Source of the DNA: Bigelowiella natans CCMP2755 | Taxonomy: Eukaryota; Cercozoa; Chlorarachniophyceae | Assembly: GCA_000320545.1 (NCBI GenBank) | Contig: ADNK01003064.1 | Span: 1 to 64,000, forward strand | Reading direction: 5' to 3' | Length of the DNA stretch: 64,000 nt | Shown here: positions 23,787 to 37,737 of the stretch, in pieces | Layout of the letters: every line of letters begins with the position of its first letter | How positions within the stretch are numbered: position 1 is the stretch's first letter | Notes under the pieces: generated by a model | What the model saw: only the letters and a program-made list of their open reading frames with translations | Told to the model about the DNA's origin: nothing | Databases searched by the model: none | Translations under genes and position numbers: made by a program

Positions 23787-25003
23787 TTGATAGAAATATA
23801 ACAGAACTCTCAGCTGCCATCTTAACGGTATGATGGATAATATTCCAATTTCCACGATGGAGCAGGATAGGCACAAAAACTTATAATTGCATTTTGAAAG
23901 TGAAATTTACAACCCTTGTTGTGTCGAAGGCTAGCATTGCATGCGACTTTAGCTACTGTGCTTGTGCACAACCCTGGAACACGATGCACACCGCATTAGC
24001 ATGTTCCTGCTGCCCATCTCAGCATGATGGTTTGTGCCGCATCATTCCAGCAGTATTCGCAATCGTTTGCAGTTCCAGACACAATGGACACAACGTTCAC
24101 ATGACATGTTGAGTGTGCTGTGTAGCTGAAGATGTGCATTCATGTGCACGTTTAGATGTGCACAGCTGCAGTCTAGCAGTGCAGATCGAATGGTCCAAAT
24201 GAACTGTGTTTGTTGCAGCATGAATGACTTCGAAGATGTTCGCACGCTTTGGCGCTCACGTGCAGCGCACCGCAATGGGCCGGTGCTGCGCATGCAGTCT
24301 GCTCCCAACCGAGCGACCAACAGGCTGCACTTTGACCAGATCTTGATTGATCAGGTGCCAGTGCGAGAGACCTCCAGATCCAGAGACGGATCGCCTCTCT
24401 CGCAATGCTGGGGTGATCGATGGCACTGCTAGACTGGCACAGGTCAGACATTCGTGCCACGTCATCACTTCACGATGGTGCTGAGTGCAGTGCCCAAGCG
24501 ATCCAGCGATGGTGAACTCCAGAACTGCCACGCTTTCATCATCAGGAGCAGCAAAGTCGCAGCATCTCTCGCGGAGTGAACCCTGCAAATTTGGGCGCAC
24601 GGGGCGGGACGCTGATTGCAGTGCACCAGTGTGTGGCATGCCAGCAGCAAGCCCACGTGCACAGCTGGACAGCACCGTGCTTGTGCACGTGTTGTGTTTG
24701 TTGTGTGTCGTTTCTTCGTTTTCGGTTCAAGCGATGCATGCGCCTCAGGCACATCTAGACATGCAAGACATCAAGACATCCCCAACTTGTTGTGTTCACT
24801 TGTTTCTGCATTTCGTCACAGTGGGCTTGTGATGTTGGGCTTGTGATGTTGGGCGTTGTGACGCGCAACTCGCTGGCTTTTGTGCGTCTGGTCTTCGATC
24901 ACTTGTTTGCACGTGCACTGTCATTGGGATGTCATTCATCATGGGATGTTCTTCAGGATGTCACTCATCATAAGATGTTTCTGGGATATATTTTTATCCA
25001 GAA
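23787..25003. other. 3' flank of the ZIP gene: TGCA-rich block
   Basis: About 23890-25000 is the most GC-rich stretch of the window. It is dense in TGCAC/GTGCA words and free of microsatellites, and overlapping frames are open in nearly all phases between 24040 and 24850, which argues against any one being real. A short tandem repeat, GGGCTTGTGATGTT, occurs twice at about 24823-24850. No gene supported. Confidence 0.5.
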
Positions 25004-26415
25004 AATGTCGAGTAGAGTGTTCATTGGTAACCTCAGTTTCCACCCTCACCTCACTTATGTAAGCAGCGGTGAGCCATCTGGTTGTGTCTTTTGCACCGAC
25101 ATCAGCATACATCGGGATTTAGGTTCCGCACTCTCTTGTCTCTTCCCTTGCCCCTTCTCTTTCATTCTTTGCAGCATTTCCGTTGTCGATGCTAAAAAGG
25201 AACCAATATCATCAGTGCATGTCATCCTGCTAGACGACTGGGTTTCCTACTTCCTCTCACGATGCAAGGAGTAAATGTGAAGAGCTGCGCGGATGAGGTT
25301 GCACCTGGTTGTTCTTTTCATGTCTCCTACGTGCTTTACTGAATATTTGTAACAAGATACCTAGATGCATGTACCGTCAAAGCATTCCCTCATTTAGTGT
25401 GTGGATGATATGTAGAGTCGAGGGAGAGGACTGTTCGCTGAGAGGGATTTCCTTGCAAACCATGTACTATGATGACTACTATTGACCCTAACCCTACCTA
25501 GCTCACAGGAACTATGGTGTGTCCTCCGTCCTGAAGAGCCTTGATACGTACTGCTCAGACGATTGCAAAGGACGTACCATTTGCTTCATGCCCAGACCTC
25601 AGGGTAAGTAAGTAAGCAATTCGGTAGAAGATGGAAAAGGGGGTCTATTTGTTGTGAGAATTGAAAATACTATTTGAAACAGATAGTATGATAATTAGAA
25701 GTAACCAATGGAAAGTATGGATGGTTTAGAGGTTACGTTCTTAGTTGTGGTATTTTCCTGGTCGTTTTCTCGTCGAAGCTTGCGAGCTACTTAGCTGGGA
25801 GGAGCATTATTATGAGATCTTGACGACTCTCTAGTTCTGCTTAGAACAGCATATGGAATGATCTGGTTCATTATGGGGTTTGGTGATGTCCGGGTGAACA
25901 TCATATTGATGGTAGTTTTCGTATCAGGATCTCATGGAAGATCATGGAATATTAGTCTGCGACACATGTCGGAGATTCCTTGGCAGTGTGCAGTTGCAGG
26001 TTGTAGTAGTAATCATAGCTAATGTTGATTTACAGAGGGGAGAACACGTATTAGACGTTTTGTTCATTGTTTTTCTTGGTTCACATTCTGACATCAGAGA
26101 CAAATGATAACCAACGCTTGCGATTCGTACGATTCGTGTGTAATCTGTGCCTTTGCTCAGTTTCTTCTTGCCGCTGGTGGCGTCGATCCTTCCTTTCTTC
26201 GCCAGAGTCTATCTGCTAAAGAATTACAAGCAGCAACAGCAGAAAGAGGAGAAGGAGGAGGAGGAGGAGGAGGAGCAGTAAAGTTGGCAGGTGCATCAGG
26301 TGATGAAGATGCCAAAAAGGTAGATATACCTCCTCGTTAGTCTTATGATTAGTGATGAGGACCGACAGTACTAAAGATGATAAAAGAAGTAACTTTGACA
26401 ACAGTCCTCCTTATT

Positions 26416-26446
<31 letters not shown>

Positions 26447-26867
26447 CCCTCGCTATCTTGGTGTATTTTGTCGTTCACGTTCGTCCCCTTCTTCACTATA
26501 TTTTCCTCTCCTCCCCCATTCTCGTTTCTATCCCTCATTCTAGGACGAAATTAGCAGATAGCAAATATTTAACAAGCTTGGTGTTCAAATTATTATCTGA
26601 TAGAATGCAGGAAGGATAGACGACAATAGATTTAGAGGAGAGGAGGATAAGGATATCGATGTTAAGTCAAAAAGTAGTGGTAGAAGAAGACATTCCATAG
26701 TAGAAGTCACAGAGCTTCTTCTACACACAATATACAGCAAGGTAGTATCATTTTCGACAGAATTTTCCAATAAGGAAGGATTCTTCCTCTTATTAATTGA
26801 TGCCTCAGTTACTCAAACACTACTGCGTTCACGAAGTAAAAAAAGTGATGTTCTCCATCCTCGTCGC

Positions 26868-26909
<42 letters not shown>

Positions 26910-28119
26910 TAAAACAACAAGAGTGGAAAAAAAAGGATGACAAAAACATCGGAAGAATACGATAAAGAAAGACAAATCGGATATTAAATCGTTACTATAT
27001 TTTCAAAATCTCCATTAAAAAAGATGATTTTATCATTAGAACAAACCCAACGAAAAGCTGCAGTTTTTGATGGAAACTTGGCCAGATGTGCCAGGATTGG
27101 AAACAAAGCTTTCTTCGGTTTATGTATCAAGTAAAAGCGCATCAAATACTGCACTTGATGTGATAAGATGTCGTAAATATTTTTTGTAATAGTGTCTATC
27201 AATGTAATTAATATTATAAAATAAATAGTAGTTGTGGTCGTAGCAGAAAAAGGAGAAGGAGAAGATAACAGTAGTTAGTAGTAGCGGTGAGTAGCAACGG
27301 CAGCAGTAACAATAAGTTAGAAACCTTCTTGGTGACTGATACTAATCTTTATTCATTACGTTTTTATCAACAAACCGGCAAGATCTGCACCCAAACTTAC
27401 TGTTCTGTAGCGTGAAATGTGCCAGAAATTTAAGCCCCAAACAAGTGATGCTATAATTTTTTTGTTTTATCTTTGTATTATGGCTGAAAATAAGACATTC
27501 TTTCCATTTCTTAATTCATAGTTTATAACTTCCCATTACACCTAAATGAGAATTAATGTCACAGGATAAAGAAATATGTGATGAATTAAAAGCTCTTTTT
27601 TTATATTCTTCTTCCCAGGGGCAATTTTTATTAAGCTTATATGAAGAAGAAGATGACGAGGATGAAGATGATGAAAAAGGTTAGCAATGAGTTGTTTGAT
27701 GTGGGTTGAATGTTTAGTGGGTTAATAATCTATATCCTTGGATACCTCTCGACGAAGAGTGCCCGTGCAATATCGTACAGATGATGTATTGGAACATACC
27801 AACCATTAATAATTCATTTAATCTACATGATATAGTAGACCAGAGATGATCTTTCGTGTAGAAAATAATGATGGTGTCGTTCTCAAAATAGTTCTCATCG
27901 ACAGGTGCAGACACTGCTACCTCATGGAAAGCTATGGGTAATAACTATTTTTTTTCCACATAATGATACAATTTTTTTATCGCTATTGCTATTGACATAA
28001 GTTTCTTCATTCTATCTTTGATTTTGCCTTTTTGCTGATCTTTATTTTCCTCTGTCTGCTAGCGAAACTTGGAACAATTCTCTATGATATCGAGGATCCA
28101 GATATACAAACGTATACAT
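25004..28119 (+). CDS. Exon cluster of unknown function, probably the N-terminal part of the SET-domain gene
   Basis: Coding-like exons with good splice sites: a possible start at 25004 (MSSRVFIGNLSF), 25510-25608 (NYGVSSVLKSLDTYCSDDC, a MYND-like YCSxxC end), 26104-26320, about 26602-26742 (DIDVKSKSSGRRRHSIVEV), 27034-27180 (KLQFLMETWPDVPGLETKL), 27620-27680 (acidic EEEDDEDEDDE), 27905-27935 and 28063-28119 (AKLGTILYDIEDPDIQT). A donor GTATAC follows the last, just before an in-frame stop, and no TGCA-rich 3' block separates this cluster from the SET exons, so I think it is one gene. It could instead be a separate gene ending at 28119. The YCSDDC reading as half a MYND finger is inference. 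Confidence 0.4.
26873..26907. repeat. (TA)n microsatellite, one of at least eight in the window
   Basis: A perfect TA run in an intron of the upstream SET exon cluster. Comparable runs occur near 10938-10969, 28632-28668, 30560-30593, 31316-31355, 32868-32905, 33820-33849, 36741-36773 and 59870-59903, nearly all in introns. Each can form a hairpin in the transcript. Confidence 0.9.
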
Positions 28120-28399
28120 AATGATATTTACAATAAAGATTTATCGCTACCTACAACAATGTATGCAACATATTAAATCCAAAAGTTTCTGTTGAAAAAG
28201 TGTTTTTCCTTCAACACTCTCCATTGATACCAATTACATTCATATGTGACTTAGTGCTTACGTTTATATAATGCTTATTAGAATAACTTTAAGAATTCGA
28301 GATAACAGCTAATAATAATGGTTTTATTGTATTTCTTCAATGGTTGTCATGGTCATAGAAATCTGCATCTCATCGGCAAATAATATATTCCAGACATAC

Positions 28400-28628
28400 A
28401 GCACTCGCGTGTGCACTATGGTTTTGGGCACTAAGCGCTCCTCCTTCAATCGAAAACCAACCAGAAAAAAGAGAAGAGGGAGTGGGGAAGAGCGAAGAAA
28501 AAGAAGACCGAGATCAAAGTAAAAGGAGGAGAGTGATGCAGCCAGAGAATGTGGCATTAGCTACACGAATGAGGCAGTTGAATGCTTTGAAGGTGGAGAA
28601 GAGTAGAGATAAAGATATTACAAATATA

Positions 28629-28671
<43 letters not shown>

Positions 28672-30555
28672 TAGTAGTATCATGAGAAGGAATAGGAAAA
28701 AAAAGCAGTAGTATACTTTGAGGTATAAAAGTCAAGTAAATATTTTGCGAGTGTTGGTGGTGAATTAGAATCATTGACAGACTAACCAGATAGCAAGAAT
28801 GTGGAGGGAGGTGGAGTAGGAGAATAAAATTGTTGTAATCATGAATATCAATCCTTGAAATCCAAGAGATCAGTGGTAATTAAATTGCAAGAATTTCTCA
28901 TATACCTTGGGGTAATAAAGCTGATAATTTAGTTAATGTTACACTCTTATTGCCATCTTTCTTTACAGACCTTACCATATTTTTTTTGTTTTTTTGATAT
29001 TTTGATTGGTGCAGTCTGAGATATACTGGAGATTTGGACCCGAGGGGCAACGAAATGAACGAAAAGATGTTGCTTCTGTTGTTTATAAGGTATTGGTGTT
29101 TTAGATATTCGTAATATAACTGTGCTGCTGCTTCAGCTTATTACTATTATTATTATCAATACGTTTTTGCCTGCACCTCTCGTCTCTATTCTTAGAGAAT
29201 AAGCGATTTGTGGATTTTTTATTTCCATTGAGGAAGATACTTTTCATATATGTATTATGAATACCGATTCATAGATAGGAGTTTCACATATGATATGAAA
29301 CAAAATTTAAATAATAAGGTCGATTAAATTCATTATGCTAGATGTAATGAATGATAACAAAACAAATAAAATTTATTCCCAGGAATTCTGCAAAATTATG
29401 AAAATCGACTGCATGATGGAGACTCAAGGAAAATTAAAGACAGAAACATCTCAGAAAACAAACAAAATTGAGAACTCTGAAAATAGAAAAATGATGGCAA
29501 ACAGGAACACAGCTACTGGTGCGATGTTATCACCAAATTCATTTGAGGTATGTGACTAACTTCATAGTCGTGTGCCTATGTCTATGTGAGTGTGAGTGTG
29601 TGCACTTAGAATATGTTGGGATTGAAGTTGAACTAAGCTCTCATCAACGGAGCTTGCTTCTACGTGATCATATTCTTGAAAATATTCCTACACTCCTTTG
29701 ATTTTAAACGAAGGAGTATTATAGAAAGAGAGAGGGACTTTATATCAGCATTATTCTCCAACAAAAAAAATGAAATATTGTCGTATTCTCCTGTTTTCCA
29801 CATGTTCTTTAGTGGTTCGGAAATCTTTTAGGTGCTGTTGCTCAAAATGCTCTTCAGGTAGTAGAAATGTGGTAAATTGATCCGGAAGTTGGGATTATCT
29901 ATATTAATTTTATTAATGTTGTTTCAAGATCAAAATTCCATCACCAGCGGCTATGTTTTGTATCAAGATAGATCAGGTGGTAGTAGTACTGCTTATTGAA
30001 AATAGCAATGCATAACCTTATAAGATTCCTAAACGAGGTTGTCTATCATATCATCAAGATTTATCAACGAGAAATTTCGGATGGAAAGAATTACCCTGGT
30101 AGTACCGAAGACAAGGAAGATCACATCTTTTATCATAAATTATTGAATCGATGTAATGCAGTGAAACGTGAGAATATGTGGTGGAGGAGAATTAATTTAT
30201 TTACAGGAGAAAATATCTTTCATGAATTTAGTTTTTGAAGTGGTACAGGATTTTGTGGAAGCTATTATTTCAAATAGAGTAAGGACAAAAATTATCATCA
30301 TTCACTTCATCAATTTTCAAGCTATTAGAGACTCTAAATGCGAATGACATGCACTACGTTAGATTTAAATATTTGTACTAATTATACTTGTATCCATAAA
30401 ATGCTTTGCTCATCTAAATGTATTACATACAGAAAAATAAGGTAGAATAAATTTACAACATAACCAAACTAGGAAAGAGTAAGTGAGTCATCCATGGAAC
30501 AAAATGATGAAGGTAGCGATGATATGCTGAGTGATTCGGACGAGGTCATTACATA

Positions 30556-30596
<41 letters not shown>

Positions 30597-31313
30597 ATTA
30601 TCGTCATTAAATTTCGTAGAAAGTTTGAAAAAAGTTGTTATAATGTACGTAGCATTATCTCATTTAATAGCAGCAGTTTATGACTATAATTTGCAACAAC
30701 ACCTACCGCAGGTTGTCGAATTTTCGTGGCCTAGAGTCAAATTTAGAAGTTCACTGGTACTCGTATTATGTGTGTAGTAGTAGTAGTAGTAGTAGTAGTA
30801 GCAGCAGTTTCTTAGTCAAAATAATGTTTATTGGGGTTATCTAGATTAAGCTACGGAATATATTTTTTATTATTTTTCCTCTATGAGTGATCATAGTTTT
30901 TTAAAAAAATTGTAAACCTCATTTGATGGTTTCGTATCTCTATTGATATCACATCAGTTCCACCACTTTGAAGGAGTAGCGATTTATCCATTATTGTCCA
31001 TGTTAAATCATGCGGTTAGTTAAATATATTTTTTTTCTCATATTTTTTAATTTAAAGATTGGAATAACCGAGTACAAAATAATGTCTAGAAGAAAGCTAA
31101 CTAGATGTCAGTAATCTGTCAATAAATACATATTTTCATCGGATAGGGAAATAATTTACCGTTTTAGTTACGAATTCTCTTTTACATTTGTTTGGCCATA
31201 TTTTAGTGCGCTCCAAATTGCGAGCGTACATATCCTACATCTGTTGAAGCAATACTGTTTTCGGTAAGACTAATATAATTTTGAATAGAAATTGACTGAG
31301 AGATATAACTTGA

Positions 31314-31359
<46 letters not shown>

Positions 31360-31873
31360 GTATAGCTTATTTTGTTTAGCTAAACCTCATTATAATAGTT
31401 CTATTTTAGTTCCACACCCATGGCAAAAGAAAATATGTTCATAATTTCGTTGAAATACTCATGGGATATAGAGAATCGGATAATTAAATAAATTCAAGCT
31501 TTGATTAATGTCAGAAAGAAAACATAAAAAATGGACAAGAGCTTACAATATCTTACATAGGTTGTTTTGACATTTCCACACACTAAAAATCTTAATACTA
31601 CTAGTAGTAGTCAATTCACGCTTTTCAATTAGTAGTAGGTAAGGTATTATATCATATGAATCAGGCGAGGGAGTTGATTTTGGCGATTCAGTAGAGGAGC
31701 GACAAAGAGATTTGATGGAGCAGTATGGGTGAATTTTTTGTTTCTCTTCTAATTTGAAATCATTCTTTATTATTTATTTAGCTAAGTTACATCTAAAAAA
31801 AACTCATAATGTTTTTATTACCAATAGGTTTAAATGCAGATGTTCATTGTGCAGCCTTTCTCATGATTCATGA
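28400..31873 (+). CDS. SET-domain protein, SMYD-type lysine methyltransferase
   Basis: Exons include about 28430-28590 (basic/acidic, RRRVMQPENVALATRMRQLN), 29015-29089 (SEIYWRFGPEGQRNERKDVA), 29382-29548, 29817-29862 (WFGNLLGAVAQNALQ), 29930-29978 (IKIPSPAAMFCIKID), 30210-30282, 30480-30543, 30711-30770, 30957-31017 (EGVAIYPLLSMLNHA), 31207-31263 (CAPNCERTYPTSVEAILFS), 31672-31731 (DSVEERQRDLMEQYG) and 31828-31873 (FKCRCSLC, stop). The LLSMLNHACAPNC core is the SET catalytic NHxCxPN motif. EERQRxLxxQYGFxCxCxxC is the link to the post-SET zinc site, typical of SMYD and ATXR2-like enzymes that methylate histone or other lysines. The usual GEELxISY strand before it was not located. It ends right after the post-SET cysteines. 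Confidence 0.75.
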
Positions 31874-32702
31874 GAAGAAACGAATGAGCTCATTATATTA
31901 GCACCGTCTTCTAGATAACCTACTTTGGCGTTTGTTGTGGATATATTGCACTTGCATCATCAAAATAATTCTTATCAAAAATTTGGGATCCTTCCTGGCG
32001 AGACGCGTACGTAACTAAAGTGTATTGATTCAATAATGTTCAATGTTATCCTCCAATGATATAATACACTTTCAGTATTAATAACGGTCCTCTGTCGTTA
32101 TTTCCTGCATGGGTATGCTGCTAGTATGGTGTAAACAGAACCTTCTGACTCAACATATCAAAATAACGTATAGACTGCAAATTATGATGGCCTTATATAG
32201 ATTGATGACTTAGTTTGTGCACGTTCGCTAGTTTATATCACACCGATTTACATAATACTACATACAAGCTGCAGTTCTCATGCAGCGCAAGTCTCGCCAG
32301 CAGCGCCATTAGCATTACGTGCTGCGTATCTTGCGATGTGTGCATTACATGTGGGCGTTTAACCTGCTACACAAAAATTGCAAGAGCAAAGCAATAAACG
32401 ATAGATTCAAATTTGGGGAATGGCTACGCTGCTGCATATAACCCCTTGTACTATGTAACACTAGCTGCTCAGCAGTGTCTAACAACATTTTAGATTAAAT
32501 ATTGCTATATATACTCATGAGCCTAGAGCTGTAAATGATCGGTTTTTAGTCGATAACATCAACTCAGAACAAACTTCTTAGAAGCAGTCACATATGCTGT
32601 CTTTCGTTGAAATATATATATGCGTAGTGGTCTATGCTCATCGTGTCGATACACATGCCTTGTCCAATAAATAAGAACGATCAAGTATTCTGCATTTCTG
32701 AA
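31874..32702. other. Convergent 3' spacer
   Basis: Spacer between the SET gene (+) and the asparaginyl-tRNA synthetase gene (-). A small TGCA-rich core lies at about 32200-32480 (CACGTTCGC, CTGCAGTTCTCATGCAGCGC, GATGTGTGCATTACATG), the same texture as the larger 3' blocks. The rest is AT-rich and featureless. No gene. Confidence 0.5.
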
Positions 32703-32863
32703 TCAAAACTCCGCATTTCCTGGATATCTTGGATAAGGAATTACATCCCTTACGTTTGTCATCCCTGTTAGATAGCATACTAATCTTTCAAACCCAACGC
32801 CATATCCAGCATGCGGGACTGATCCGTACCTAATTGCAATTTAATGGAAATATATATATAGAA

Positions 32864-32908
<45 letters not shown>

Positions 32909-33394
32909 AAAAATCCAGATAATGTGTGAGTGAGTGAGTGTGTGTGTGTATGTGTGTGTTCGTTAAAAAGACGCTTGGCATCCCCCGTCTCACCTTATTA
33001 TTGGACGTTATAATGATTTACTTGTTTATGGTAGGTAGTACAGATAGCAATGTTTCCACGTATTACCAACTAAACAACATAGAGTGTTGTAACTACTTTT
33101 AAATTTATATTCAATTCATTTTTTTTGGTCCCTACTTTCGAAGATCCATATACCACCAATAATCATCTTCAATTAAGTCAAATTCTTTCAATTTCTTCTG
33201 GAGAACGTCATATCTAGTTGTTATGAATAATGGACAAAAAAACTCAGTTGTAATAAGATCTGTTGCCCCTCCCTTCAACCCACCATAGTGGATTTTCTTC
33301 TGCTTTCTTTTGGGTTATTATTATCTTCTTGTGTACATGATACCTCGCATCTTTCTTTCTACTTCACGTACTGCTAACTCCTCAACCAAAAGTT

Positions 33395-33427
<33 letters not shown>

Positions 33428-33463
33428 GCAATTACTATATCCTCCCCCTCCTCTTCCTACGCG

Positions 33464-33502
<39 letters not shown>

Positions 33503-33814
33503 CAATATCATCACCACCTTTCTTCTCTTTGACTGCCTCCAGCTAATTCACCCACGCCAGGAACTAGCAAATCGAAAGCTAGTAGTAGCATTAGGTAGTA
33601 GAAAAAGATTATGTTTTAAGAATCATCAATGCTAATCAAAAAAAGGAAAAACCGACAAAACTACTCACAGAATAAATGAACCAGGAAAGAAACAGAGATT
33701 TCTTTGTCATTTGTGCTACTTCTTACTACCAGCAACTGTTTTCCCATCGTCGTTATCACGCATATAGAATGCTTTTATATCTCTGGGGTAGTTGTACCTG
33801 CATAAATGATAATA

Positions 33815-33854
<40 letters not shown>

Positions 33855-34829
33855 CATATTCAATATGCAACATCAACAAGTAAACAAATTGATCATGCTC
33901 TGCACACAATAGGGAGGACACACATCCGTCACAACATCTACAATTTTTCTATGAATGATGGGTGAATAAGATTTCTGCATGATGATGATGATCTTTCTGA
34001 CACGAAGGTAGCAGCTCCTTGCCCCCATTTTTCACATATCCAGCGCTCATGCTCAGTAGCTAGATCTGTCCCGAATCCGACATCAGGGTATTCCCACTTA
34101 CTAGCATCTTTTGTAATCTACAAGAAAGAGAGGAGAAGAGAAGGGAGGACAATCAAATAATAGTTAGTTGCTGCGACGATAAGTAGGAAAGAATTAGAAT
34201 CAATATTTGTCTGCTAAATACATTGTCATCCATCGAGCTGCTGCTACGGGAAGAAAAGCAACAAAGATAGGCAGTATTCGTGGTGTAGAGAGTTCGTGTA
34301 TGGAGAAAGAGAACATACACACGGCGGCCAAAACGTCACTATTATATTGTTCCAGCAGTATCATGATGACGATATATTACTATAATTCATGTGTAGTTCG
34401 GTCACACAAACACAACTAGAATAACCTCTTCTTGAAGTAGCTTGATTGCTTCTTTGTACTCTATCTTCATAAAAGGCTTATTTGCTATCAAACCTAAACG
34501 TTCTTTGAGCCCCTTCTCATAGAATTTTCCGAAGAATTCCAAATCATCTGAACATTCTTCCATCGCAGCCGTTGCTGCTGCACGAACCTGCGATTAATTG
34601 GATGATGATGATGATGAGGAGGAGGAGGAGGAGGAGGAGGATGTTACTGCTGTCTGTCACCATCAATTGGTACTACTGTTTTCTGTTTATGCGAATACAT
34701 ACACATTGATGTATAATATATCTTAGGCCCAACTTTTCCTTCCACCTCATTATTTATTTCAGTAGTAGTAGTAGTAGTAGTGAATCATCTTCATGTACGT
34801 CCTCCTCCTCCCTCTCCTTCTCCATCCAC

Positions 34830-34868
<39 letters not shown>

Positions 34869-35273
34869 GCCCTCACAGTTGTCCATTGCATCAAATATAT
34901 CAGCGAAAGCCATCTCTGGTTCAATCATCCAAAATTCTGCAAGATGCCTTCATATACCATCAAGATGCAAGCCAAGCAAACGTGGTATACGTCAAGAGGT
35001 AGTAGTGGTAGTAGTAGTAGTAGTAGAAGAAGAAGAAGAAGAGGGTTGTTATCAGGGGGGAGAAAGAAGTAGTATTTGTGGAGAGAGAGGGAGTCATATA
35101 TATATATATATATATAGTTCTTCCTTGAACAATCATCATATCATGGATGAATGAATGATATCAACAAAGTGAGTGATTAGTGGCAAACATTACAAATTAT
35201 TGAGGTTATTCAAAAATAATAGACCTGTAGATCTACTGAGCCAATAGCATTATTACCATTATCATTATTAGTG

Positions 35274-35306
<33 letters not shown>

Positions 35307-36737
35307 ATAGTAGAAGTGGTGCCCTATTTGCAGCAGCAGGAACAACAACAGCACATGTAGGAGAAGCAGTTGTAGTAGTAGTATATTTGCATATGTTTGA
35401 TAAGAAGCACACTACTAGGTAGAAGATAGGTAGTAGCCAATAATGATAATAACCACCACCTCACCTTGATGTTTGAGAATTCTCAGCTCTAAATGTAGGT
35501 CCAAACGTGTATATGTCTTTATTGAGGGGGGGTAGGAGGAGGAGGAGGAGGAGGAGGAGGATGAGGTAAAATGAGGAGGTCATGCTATAAATCAATACCA
35601 ATTTACTATCCCCCTCCCCTCCCCCTCCTCCCCTTCTCTCTCTCTCTCTCCCTCTCTCTCTCTCTCTCCAAGATACGAAATAAATTGTTGTGTTACCTCC
35701 CATTGCACAAGCGTACGTTTCTCCAGATAATTGTCCACTCACAGTCAAATATGCTGGTTTGTCTAAGAACAACGACGATAACGACGAGGATAATGATAAT
35801 AATTAAGAATAACGATATATATCATCAGATATTGAAGTAGTGCCATTAAAAGTAAGCATTTAGACGACGACGACGCCATGTAGCACAAGAAGTGGGATTG
35901 GTACTCATTATTTTTTACATGGTAGGTAACCAATAACAAATAGAGCCAAGCAGTTTTCTTTGCTTCCTATTCTTCTTCTTCTTCTTCTTCATGTTCTTCT
36001 TCTTCGTCTTCTTCTTCTTATTATTATTATTAATCTTCTTCTTCTTCTTCTTCTTATTTCTCTTCTTTTGACATAAGACAACTGTAAACTGACTGTCACT
36101 ATATTATCACATCTCGTAGCTCAGTAGTCTAGAACTACTACTACTATTACTACTACTACTACTCATTATTAAGCATATCATCATGATACCAAAGAAATCG
36201 TTCTTGTAGAATTCCTTCATCGTGTCATCATTATCATCATCGTCGGATTTCTTCTTGTTATTTTTTAAAGAAGGTGGGTTTTGAGGATCTATCGTCGTAA
36301 CTCGAAACATCTCTCCAGCACCCTCACAATCAGAAGCCGTGATGATGGGACTACGTACGTTATTGATGATGGGATTATAAATGGTGGTGGTGGTGGTGGA
36401 TGATAATGACGATTGATCACTGATGACGATCAAAGTAAGAACTAGAGATAATGTTATCATTTAGGATAATGAAAGTAAGGACTGTTTAATAATATCCTCT
36501 TTTATCATCATCATCATCATCATCATCATTATCATCATATAGCTGAAATAAGCAAGGAGCAGCACTCCAACCTGTGGAGGTGTTTAAAGCCCATCGAGTG
36601 AAAATAATTATGGATCTGAACGGATATAAATATAATATAATATAGATAAAAGTAATCAAGAAGACAGAATAAAGCCGTACTGTCACATGGTTAGTGATCA
36701 ACGATGAAAAAATTGACTTACATATAATTAATCAATC

Positions 36738-36777
<40 letters not shown>

Positions 36778-37705
36778 GTACCCCAAGAGCCAAACTGGAT
36801 CTTACGCGAGAAACAGCTGCAAATGTGTTAGTACGTGCCCGAAGATGTGCGATTGACCTACAACATGCACAAAAACAATACTACTTACTAAAAGGCTGCT
36901 GCTGCTGCTACTACTAGGAATCTGCTAGAAGAGACTAGAAATAATAACTGAAGTCTAGGGATAATATAGATGATGTGCCAAAAAAGGCAGCCGCATGATA
37001 TTTCGCACACATACATTGCACATTGCATTGTGGTGTGTGAATGTAGATTAGTTAACGACGATGATGTTTTAAATGGATGCTGATGATGCAAGATTTAATG
37101 AAAAAGTCATAATAATGATGATGATGATGATCATGAGGAGGATGGGGCTCTTCTTTCTCCTCCCCCTCCCCACCACCCCCCCCCCTCCTCCTTCTCCTCC
37201 TTGATAATTACCGTAAGAACTCCAGAGAGTGTCTTTTCTTTTGAAGAGGGTATTTGTCACCATCTTGGACAACTCCGACAATCTTGATATCCTGTAATAA
37301 AGTGTAGTATCATCATGTTGGTGTTATGGCGGATGATGCATCCATCATCGTGATCATCCCACTACTACTTACCTCACATTGTATCTCTACTGCTTGACCC
37401 TTCCCTGGTGACTCGACAAGCTTCCCCAAAACAGCTACTGATGCTCCTGTTGTAACTTTTGATGTCACGTCTTCAAATTTATCAACTCCTCCTTCCATCT
37501 TGCCAGCATCTATAACGACCTAAAATGGTAAAAATAGTACTACATTTACCATTAAATCTGCTACTACTCCTCCCCACCAGATAATAATAAAAATAATAAT
37601 CATCATCATCATCCATCATCAGGTTTTTGACAACCAACTACGTACTATATGCAATGTAGCCATCAGCTGTTTTTAGAATCATGCATCTCCGTCACAATCA
37701 TTGTT

Positions 37706-37737
<32 letters not shown>

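Noticed and set aside
24040-24850. Cluster of overlapping ORFs up to 139 codons on both strands
   Set aside because: Nearly all frames are open because of base composition; none has recognisable motifs or splice context.
25004-25062. RNA-recognition-motif protein start (SSRVFIGNLSF)
   Set aside because: VFIGNL resembles RNP2, but no RNP1 or the rest of an RRM follows in any splice reading I could make.
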